Assembly: GCA_944412525.1 (NCBI GenBank)
Contig: CALYBM010000006.1
Location: 1 to 49,464, forward strand
DNA length: 49,464 bases
Source: an uncultured Ruminococcus sp.
GTDB lineage: Bacteria; Bacillota; Clostridia; Oscillospirales; Acutalibacteraceae
Direction: 5' to 3'
The notes beneath the pieces are model-generated. The model made no database searches and was not told where the DNA came from. It worked only from the letters and a program-made list of their open reading frames with translations. Below are positions 43,948 to 49,464 of this stretch, one piece after another; position 1 is the first letter of the stretch, and every line of letters begins with the position of its first letter. The translations under genes and the position numbers were made by a program.

Positions 43948-44024
43948 CCTGAAGCAACATAGCAGGTTTAAACTGCCGCCGCTGTCGGTTTTGAGCTGAC
44001 TTGCGGTGACAAAGGTAATTCAGG
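43948..44024 (+). promoter_or_regulatory. Second folded leader element overlapping the folT ribosome binding site
   Basis: CCTGAA (43948-43953) can pair with TTCAGG (44019-44024), the latter overlapping the AGGAGG ribosome binding site of folT (44022-44027). Inside are a GCAG/CTGC hairpin and a CCGC/GCGG helix with an inner GTCGG/CTGAC stem. It lies after the riboswitch terminator, so it is not part of the THF aptamer. I do not recognise the class. Confidence 0.5.
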
Positions 44025-44034
44025 AGGTAAGAAA

Positions 44035-44610
44035 ATGTCAGCAATCAAAAAACTCAAAGGCTCTTTTGGAGAAATGAAAAATATTCATTCACTCACGGCA
44101 GTAGCGATGTTGCTTGCACTGAGGGTAGTACTGGGAAGGGTCGCAAACGCAACCCTGCCGTTTTTTGGAAACAACGTAAAACTAAGCGGCGCGTTTTTGC
44201 CGATAGCTATAGCAGGTTCGATTTTCGGTCCCGTTGCAGGTGCGGTTGTGGGTGCTTTCGGAGACATAATTTCTTTTATCATCGTTCCCACAGGCGGCGC
44301 ATATTTTCCCGGTTTTACAATAAGCGGACTTTTGACGGGACTTATTTACGGATTGGCATTTTACAAAAACAAGGTTACCGTTTTCCGTACAATAATCGCT
44401 TGGGCTGTCAATATGATTTTGGTAGAAACTTTTCTTGCCGCATTCTGGCTGTGTGTTCTTCAGGGGAATTTGTCGAGCGGAATGTACTTAACGCTTCTCG
44501 GTACAAGATTTATAAGCGTAGCAATAAAATGTGTTCCCGAAATTTTGTTAATTTTTGCTGTGGGCAAGCTTGCATCAAAAATTAAAATTCCCAACAGATT
44601 AAAGGCTTAA
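44035..44610 (+). CDS. folT: Folate ECF transporter S-component
   Basis: A 191-residue membrane protein of the FolT family, about six hydrophobic segments. HSLTAVAMLLALRVVLGRV at the start and FGDIISFIIVPTGGAYFPGFTISGLLTGLIYG in the middle are S-component hallmarks. It captures folates and needs the shared EcfA/A'/T module. The THF riboswitch upstream supports the substrate. AGGAGG lies 7 nt before the ATG. Confidence 0.94.
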   Translation: MSAIKKLKGSFGEMKNIHSLTAVAMLLALRVVLGRVANATLPFFGNNVKLSGAFLPIAIAGSIFGPVAGAVVGAFGDIISFIIVPTGGAYFPGFTISGLLTGLIYGLAFYKNKVTVFRTIIAWAVNMILVETFLAAFWLCVLQGNLSSGMYLTLLGTRFISVAIKCVPEILLIFAVGKLASKIKIPNRLKA

Positions 44611-44628
44611 CACAAATAAGTACCTATC

Positions 44629-44661
44629 AGCCGAATTCGCATATCAGCGGTTCGGCTTTTT
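44629..44661 (+). terminator. Terminator of folT
   Basis: Stem AGCCGAA..CGC / GCG.TTCGGCT with a 6-nt loop, then TTTTTG. Confidence 0.85.
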
Positions 44662-44737
44662 GTTTTATGCATATTATATATAACGGTAAAAATTTTTTAT
44701 ACAAAATGTAGAAAATATCGAAGAATTTGACTTTGAG

Positions 44738-44765
44738 TTGAATTTTTGCGATTTAGTGCTAAAAT
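44738..44765 (+). promoter_or_regulatory. Probable promoter of the antiporter gene
   Basis: TTGAAT (44738-44743) and TAAAAT (44760-44765), 16-bp spacer, 42 bp before the start. Confidence 0.5.
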
Positions 44766-44807
44766 ACTTATTAGACTGAATTTTTAGGATAGGATGAGGT
44801 GTATTTT

Positions 44808-46082
44808 GTGGAAACACTTGATATTTTAAGAGCCCTTGCCATAATACTCGTTGCGGCAAAAATTTGCGGACTTATTATTAGAAAACTCAGAGGGCCGCAG
44901 GTTGTGGGCGAAATTATTGCGGGTCTTATTGTAGGACCCTGCATTTTCAACTTTGTACAGTATGACGGATTTATTTCGGGAATGGCCGAAATAGGCGTAA
45001 TACTTCTTATGTTTGCGGCCGGTCTTGGAACCGACCTGAAAGAGCTTATAAAAACGGGCTTTGCCGCGCTTATGATAGCTATAGCGGGAGTTGTAGTTTC
45101 TATTATCGGCGGTGCAGCCGTTTACCTGGCATTTGGCTTCGGAGAGCCTGATTCACGAATGCTCGAGGCGATATTTATCGGAACAATCCTTGCCGCCACA
45201 TCCGTAAGCATTACCGTTCAGGCTTTAAAGGAGATGGGACAGCTAAAGGGAAAGGTCGCTACTACTATCCTTTCCGCTGCAATCATTGATGATGTAATAG
45301 GAATTGTACTCCTTACGGTCGTAATCGGCTTTAAGGATCCATCGATAGAGCCTGCACAGGTCGGCATTAACATCTTGCTGTTCTTTGTATTCGCATTTAT
45401 CGTCGGATTTGCACTATACTTCTTGTTTAAATGGCTTGACAAGCGCTGGCCTCATTCAAGAAGAATCCCGATTTTCGGCCTTGTGCTTTGCTTTGCGTGT
45501 GCGTACTGTGCCGACAAATACTTTGGAATTGCCGATATAACAGGCGCTTATGTTGCTGGTATTATTCTTTGTAATATTAAGGACTCTCATTACATTGAAA
45601 GAAAAATGGATGTCAGCTCATATATGATTTTCGGGCCTGTATTTTTTGCGAGCATAGGACTTCAAACAAGCTTTGATAATTTTGATTTATCCATGCTGTG
45701 GTTCTCTATTGCACTTGTCGCTGTCGCCTTGCTGACTAAGGTAATAGGCTGCGGCGGAACGGCAAGGCTGTGCAGATTTAACACCCCCGATTCTCTCAAA
45801 ATCGGTATCGGAATGATGAACCGAGGCGAAGTCGGTTTGATTGTTGCCAAAAAGGGACTTGATATGGGAATTATTTCTGCTGAGTTTTTCACCCCGATAA
45901 TCATTCTCATTATTGTTTCCTCTCTTGTAACACCGATTTTGCTTAAACTTATATATTCAAAATGGCCTTACAAAGAATCTGAATCCGAACAAGAGTCAAA
46001 TGACAAAAAGGTTCTTTCACAGGAGGTTGTGGGTGCCACCTACAACATAACGGAGGAACAGTTTAAGGATAATAACAATTAA
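44808..46082 (+). CDS. CPA2-family cation/proton antiporter
   Basis: A 424-residue protein with about twelve membrane segments. It has the CPA2/KefB-NapA layout: RGPQVVGEIIAGLIVGP near the N-terminus, FAAGLGTDLKEL, and AAIIDDVIGIVLL (about 160-172) where the DD pair carries ion and proton. The C-terminus is short, acidic and polar, without the TrkA-N domain of KefB/C. It should exchange Na+ or K+ for H+ for pH or ion homeostasis. The start is GTG at 44808, six bases after GAGGTG; a GTG at 44799 lies inside that site. Confidence 0.9.
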   Translation: METLDILRALAIILVAAKICGLIIRKLRGPQVVGEIIAGLIVGPCIFNFVQYDGFISGMAEIGVILLMFAAGLGTDLKELIKTGFAALMIAIAGVVVSIIGGAAVYLAFGFGEPDSRMLEAIFIGTILAATSVSITVQALKEMGQLKGKVATTILSAAIIDDVIGIVLLTVVIGFKDPSIEPAQVGINILLFFVFAFIVGFALYFLFKWLDKRWPHSRRIPIFGLVLCFACAYCADKYFGIADITGAYVAGIILCNIKDSHYIERKMDVSSYMIFGPVFFASIGLQTSFDNFDLSMLWFSIALVAVALLTKVIGCGGTARLCRFNTPDSLKIGIGMMNRGEVGLIVAKKGLDMGIISAEFFTPIIILIIVSSLVTPILLKLIYSKWPYKESESEQESNDKKVLSQEVVGATYNITEEQFKDNNN

Positions 46083-46122
46083 TTAAAAACTTGAAAATTA
46101 TTTAATTAATAATTGTTAATAT

Positions 46123-46154
46123 ACAGCAGTATTTGAACTGTCAAATACTGCTGT
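46123..46154. repeat. Perfect hairpin downstream of the antiporter gene
   Basis: A 13-bp perfect stem ACAGCAGTATTTG / CAAATACTGCTGT with a 6-nt loop and no T-tract. It may protect the mRNA 3' end. The rest of 46155-46320 shows nothing recognisable. Confidence 0.5.
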
Positions 46155-46321
46155 GCTGAACATAAAGTCAGACAAAACCTTTTTATCACAAACTACTGTG
46201 TCGGCTTTGCAGCTTTGGCTTTTATATGAAATTAGCATTTGCTTTTATTAAACTGTTGAAAGATATTTAAAACGGTTTCCCGTGTATCGTGTATTTTGAC
46301 TTTGTTTATACTCACAATAAC

Positions 46322-46371
46322 AAAACACCCCGGCTGTAGTTACATACTCTACAACCGGAGGTGTTTTTTAA
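46322..46371. terminator. Bidirectional terminator between antiporter and amidase
   Basis: Arms AAAACACC..CGG.TGTAG and CTACA.CCG..GGTGTTTT with small mismatches, then T6 on the plus strand and a T-rich exit on the minus strand. Confidence 0.8.
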
Positions 46372-46426
46372 TTGCTGTTTTTAGGAGTGAAATCTATATA
46401 CTGATTTTATATTCCTTGCTTTGCAT

Positions 46427-48580
46427 TTATTTAATTTTTTTGGCTTTGTTTCTACTTGTATATTGCCGTGCAACAGCAAATACTGCACCTGCACCGACTA
46501 ATATTAATGCCAAAACCATAATCGTACTATCTTCTCCGGTCTTAATGGAGTCTGTTGAAGAATTATTTGATGATTCTGAAGAAGATGAGTTTGTACTCGA
46601 AGTCGGATCCTGACTGGAAGTCGGGTTCTGGCTTGATGTAGGATCTTGACTTGTAGTCGGCTCCTCATCGGATGTTGCTGCTGCAAGTCCGTCATATGCT
46701 TGTGCCAACGCAAGTGCTGCGTCGTATGTTGCGTCTACATCAGCGGTATCAACTGCTTTCGCATCAGCTAATGCAGTCTCTACATCGTTCCAGCTTTCCT
46801 GTGTATAAGCTTTGGAATCCATTTCGGAAACCTCTGAGATAAGTGATGAAAGGAATCCGTTTAGATTTTCATCCTCTAATGCCGGAACAGACGACGGAGC
46901 CATACGAATATTATCTGCAATCTGCTCGTAAGCGTAAGCGATCTCAATCAATGTTGCCTCATTGCCGTAGCTTGAGAACATAGACATTCCCAAAGGCATT
47001 GGCTTATCATATCCGTTTGCCGGATCTGTCTCTGCAAAGCCCATAGGAATCATCATTTCCGGAAGTCCAGCAATAGGACCGAATTTATTGAGGTAGCTTG
47101 AAGCATTGTTTTTATTGTCGGAGGTTTCTTCTTTATCAGCTACATCTGTCTGTGAAATAAACACCACAGCGTCTATATCATTTTCAGCCAAAATCTGATT
47201 TACAGTTTCACGGAAGTTAAGCATCTGCGCCTTCATCTGCTGATATTCTTCGGTTTCTCTCGGGTCAGAAATCGGATCAGTTTCAGGATTATGAGCACTG
47301 TCAATGCTGTCGGTCATATGGCCGCCGTTTTCTTTGATATCCCACATACTCTTCATAGGAGCGTTTTCTCCGAGAGATTCAAGATATGTGTTGAGATCCC
47401 ATTCAAAAACATCTACATAACCTGTGTTGCTAAGCTCCTGAATCAAAGTTTCGGGAAGCATCTCAGACATATCAACAAGCTCTGCTCCGCCCTCTTTGAG
47501 GGTGTTAATTGCCTTTTCGGCAATTCCCGAAATTTTGCTGTCCAATGCTACAGGTGAATCTACAGCAACATTTTCACCGTTTTCTGCCGCATAATAATAA
47601 CCAAAAGAATCCATCAAATAGCCTATGCGCTTACCCTGTAGGCCGTCTTCATTGAGATAAGAAGTATATCCGCCTTCGGGTATATAGCTGTCTGCTTCTG
47701 CTGTCCATTCATCAGCAGGGTCAGTACCTGCCATTACATCCATAAGGATAGCCAAGTCTTCGACTGTTCTGCACATCGGTCCCGTAACGTCACGATCCAT
47801 ATTCAGCGGAACAACACCATCGCGGCTTGTAAGTCCTGTGGAAGGACGCAAACCGTAAATGTTTGAAAAACTTGACGGGCGGCGGATAGAAGATCCTGTG
47901 TCGGTTCCGAGGCCTGCTGCAGCAAAGTTTGAAGTTACTGAAACAGCTGTGCCTCCGGAAGAACCGGCTGCTGTACGAGTGTTGTCATATGCATTATGAA
48001 CCGAACCTCCCAAAGTACTTCTTGAGTTAGAACCGCTCATTGCGAATTCAGACAAATTTGCTTTAGCAAGAATAATTGCACCTGCATCTTTAAGCTTTGC
48101 AACAACTGTTGCATCATCGGGAGCAATAGAATCCTTTAGTGCTACCGCACCTGCTGATGTTGCCAATCCCTCAACATCATAGTTATCTTTAACAATGATG
48201 GGGATTCCGTGCAAAGCACCCCTAACCTTTCCGGCAGCTCTCTCTTCATCAAGAGCCTTTGCTGTTTCAAGAGCATTTTCATTAACCGTAATTATTGAAT
48301 TTAAATTCAATGATTTATCATATGCCTCTATACGATCCAAATACATCTGAACCAATTCAACGGATGTAACATTACCTTCAGTCAACTCTTTCTGGAGTTC
48401 CGTAATGCTTGCGTCAATCAAATCGGAAGTAGTGAACATACTTTCCAACTGTTCAGTTTTCGTCTGTGTCGTCTGTGCACCGGCACTGACCACACATGTC
48501 GTCAACAGTATAAATGCTATTACGACACTCAAAATCGACTTGTGAATAGAGTATCTTTTAACTCTCTCTGCTTTTCGCAT
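46427..48580 (-). CDS. Secreted, surface-tethered amidase-signature enzyme (peptide-amidase like)
   Basis: A 717-residue protein: signal peptide (about 1-36), amidase-signature domain (about 55-590), a FIVAR-like helical module (about 605-650), a repeated Pro/Thr/Ser/Gln linker (SSQDPT/SSQNPT) and a C-terminal tail IKTGED + hydrophobic segment + basic end, which resembles a variant sortase signal or simple membrane anchor. The catalytic triad is readable as K131 (IIVKDN), S207 (AGSSGG) and S231 (DTGSSIRRP); the 24-residue Ser-Ser spacing is that of peptide amidase and GatA. The GatA role is excluded by secretion and the absence of GatB/C. It likely deamidates peptides or amides outside the cell. 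GAAAGGGATG precedes the ATG, behind a structured leader with terminator. Confidence 0.88.
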   Translation of the reverse strand: MRKAERVKRYSIHKSILSVVIAFILLTTCVVSAGAQTTQTKTEQLESMFTTSDLIDASITELQKELTEGNVTSVELVQMYLDRIEAYDKSLNLNSIITVNENALETAKALDEERAAGKVRGALHGIPIIVKDNYDVEGLATSAGAVALKDSIAPDDATVVAKLKDAGAIILAKANLSEFAMSGSNSRSTLGGSVHNAYDNTRTAAGSSGGTAVSVTSNFAAAGLGTDTGSSIRRPSSFSNIYGLRPSTGLTSRDGVVPLNMDRDVTGPMCRTVEDLAILMDVMAGTDPADEWTAEADSYIPEGGYTSYLNEDGLQGKRIGYLMDSFGYYYAAENGENVAVDSPVALDSKISGIAEKAINTLKEGGAELVDMSEMLPETLIQELSNTGYVDVFEWDLNTYLESLGENAPMKSMWDIKENGGHMTDSIDSAHNPETDPISDPRETEEYQQMKAQMLNFRETVNQILAENDIDAVVFISQTDVADKEETSDNKNNASSYLNKFGPIAGLPEMMIPMGFAETDPANGYDKPMPLGMSMFSSYGNEATLIEIAYAYEQIADNIRMAPSSVPALEDENLNGFLSSLISEVSEMDSKAYTQESWNDVETALADAKAVDTADVDATYDAALALAQAYDGLAAATSDEEPTTSQDPTSSQNPTSSQDPTSSTNSSSSESSNNSSTDSIKTGEDSTIMVLALILVGAGAVFAVARQYTSRNKAKKIK

Positions 48581-48630
48581 TATATCATCCCTTTCTATAA
48601 TTCCCTATCCCTTCCAATTACCAAACAAAG

Positions 48631-48720
48631 CAAAAAGGCGTCATGAAAATTTCATGACGCCTTTGTCTAACCGTATTTTTAAGGTTTATTTGCGGTGATT
48701 CAAACTCACCGCTTACCTTT
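48631..48720 (-). ncRNA. Structured leader or small RNA upstream of the amidase gene
   Basis: From the predicted start near 48720 the minus-strand RNA forms AAGGT/ACCTT closing a 7-bp helix GCGGTGA/TCACCGC, a single-stranded A-rich bridge, then a terminator hairpin AAAGGCGTCATGAA / TTCATGACGCCTTT (48634-48664) with T5. The loop GTTTGA could pair with TTAGAC on the bridge (two G-U pairs). The total of about 90 nt is riboswitch-sized. The amidase start codon lies about 50 nt beyond. No known class is recognised. Confidence 0.6.
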
Positions 48721-48726
48721 GCCTCG

Positions 48727-48755
48727 ATTATACGCAGATCAATTTAGCTTGTCAA
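48727..48755 (-). promoter_or_regulatory. Perfect-consensus promoter of the amidase leader RNA
   Basis: TTGACA (48750-48755) and TATAAT (48727-48732), 17-bp spacer on the minus strand: the canonical sigma-A promoter. Between it and valS (48756-48946) the sequence is AT-rich with no clear valS terminator. Confidence 0.85.
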
Positions 48756-48946
48756 TAGTATTTTTGATAAATCCGTTAATTTCGGAATTATTCTTTATTT
48801 TTTTTTGAAATTATCAAAAAATACATACATATTATATAATTTATTTTGCCTGTTTTTGCCATAAAATTGAATATATCTTTTGATAATTTGTTTATATAAC
48901 AGAACAAATACTACTTCATCTACTATTATAAAAATTATAATATCTA

Positions 48947-49464
48947 TTATTTCAGGACATTAATTGCAGCTTCAATAAGGGAAATTTGTTCTCTTTCCTT
49001 TGCCGCCTGACCCTTTACCTTTTCTATTACCGCTTCGGGAGCTTTTGATACAAATCCCTGATTATTAAGCTTGCCCTCGCTCTGTGCAAGACGCTTTTTA
49101 ACCTGTTCAAGCTCCTTGTTAAGGCGCGCAAGCTCTGCCTCCTTGTCAACCAGCTCGTCCATTGGAATATATATCTTTGCGTCAGCCGTTACGATTGTAA
49201 CAGCGCTCTCAATATCAAAGCCGTCTGACACCTCGACCTCACTTGCCGACGCAAGCTTCTGAATAAACGCGGTGCCGTCTTTAAAGGTCTGCGGGAATTT
49301 TGTCGCAACATAAACCTTAGCTTTTCTTGACGGAGGTACATTCATTTCAGCACGGCGGTTACGGATTGCACGGATTGCCTCCATAACTCTCTGCATCTCA
49401 AGTACTGCTTCGGGATAGTCAAGCTCGGGCTCGTATTTCGGGTACTCGGCAAGCATTATCGTTT
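48947..49464 (-). CDS. valS: Valyl-tRNA synthetase, C-terminal part (cut by window edge)
   Basis: Only the last 170-odd codons lie in the window; the gene continues past 49464. The segment holds the end of the anticodon-binding domain (VMEAIRAIRNRRAEMNVPPSRKAKVYV) and the ValRS C-terminal coiled-coil arm (DKEAELARLNKELEQVKKRLAQSEGKLNNQGFVSKAPEAVIEKVKGQ). The arm contacts tRNA-Val, and the pattern is diagnostic for ValRS. The apparent start at 49456 is internal and not a real start. Confidence 0.95.
   Translation of the reverse strand, partial: TIMLAEYPKYEPELDYPEAVLEMQRVMEAIRAIRNRRAEMNVPPSRKAKVYVATKFPQTFKDGTAFIQKLASASEVEVSDGFDIESAVTIVTADAKIYIPMDELVDKEAELARLNKELEQVKKRLAQSEGKLNNQGFVSKAPEAVIEKVKGQAAKEREQISLIEAAINVLK

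Noticed and set aside
42781-44030. A T-box or cobalamin riboswitch in the ribU-folT region
   Set aside because: The conserved blocks match FMN and THF riboswitches and their genes; no T-box sequence or B12-box is present.
46427-48580. GatA subunit of the Glu-tRNA amidotransferase
   Set aside because: The protein has a signal peptide, extra C-terminal modules and a membrane tail, and gatB/gatC are not adjacent.
1-49464. CRISPR arrays, insertion sequences, prophage or integrative elements
   Set aside because: No regularly spaced repeats, transposases, integrases, phage genes or att-like direct repeats were seen.

Overview
The window reads as a low-GC, AT-rich anaerobic Firmicute of the Clostridia (Ruminococcaceae/Oscillospiraceae). 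The set of genes points to a spore-forming, starch-degrading gut or rumen bacterium close to Ruminococcus bromii. The evidence is a sortase-anchored protein with two cohesin-like domains, a dockerin-bearing type I pullulanase, a dockerin-bearing paralogue of the scaffoldin's N-terminal domain, spoVAD/spoVAE, and an ATP-type PEP carboxykinase. The species name is an inference; no database was searched. No phage, insertion sequence, CRISPR array, rRNA or tRNA was found. Most of the window is chromosomal core sequence with well-formed sigma-A promoters and intrinsic terminators.

Layout. 1-3.9 kb: a lipoprotein, a G5/3D cell-wall enzyme, and a GT2/GtrA pair. 4.1-9.0 kb: a four-gene Gld-like ABC export operon ending in a DUF4340 protein. 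9.2-11.5 kb: spoVAE and spoVAD, separated by a PAP2 phosphatase and oppositely oriented. 11.6-20.2 kb: a starch-use region (scaffoldin, lipoprotein alpha-amylase, malE-malF-malG transporter without its own ATPase). 20.6-28.1 kb: murE, a frame-disrupted dockerin protein, NAD salvage (pncB, and a zinc-ribbon gene with pncA), a lipoprotein, pckA. 28.3-33.1 kb: dockerin pullulanase and a K+ channel. 33.4-35.6 kb: DUF6514 protein, PflX-like radical SAM protein, YeiH-like exporter. 35.7-38.5 kb: LytTR - DUF3021 - ABC transporter operon. 38.7-41.7 kb: murI - DUF1934 - argS operon. 41.9-46.1 kb: an unknown gene, FMN riboswitch-ribU, THF riboswitch-folT, cation/proton antiporter. 46.4-49.5 kb: a secreted peptide-amidase-like enzyme behind a structured leader RNA, then the 3' end of valS.

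How the genes work together. Extracellular starch would be bound and debranched by the scaffoldin/pullulanase complex, trimmed by the membrane-tethered amylase, and imported by MalEFG energised by an ATPase encoded elsewhere. A palindrome just downstream of the malE promoter is a good candidate sugar-responsive operator. RibU and FolT are S-components needing a shared ECF module; each is controlled by the riboswitch for its own vitamin.

Most worth checking are three RNA-level signals not explained by the genes: (i) a consensus promoter, structured RNA and terminator ahead of the secreted amidase (48.63-48.76 kb); (ii) a second folded element between the THF riboswitch terminator and the folT start that could mask the folT ribosome binding site (43.95-44.02 kb); (iii) a terminator/antiterminator-like element on the minus strand upstream of the LytTR operon (38.56-38.64 kb). 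A fourth is the dockerin gene at 22.2-23.1 kb, broken by two mutually compensating homopolymer indels.
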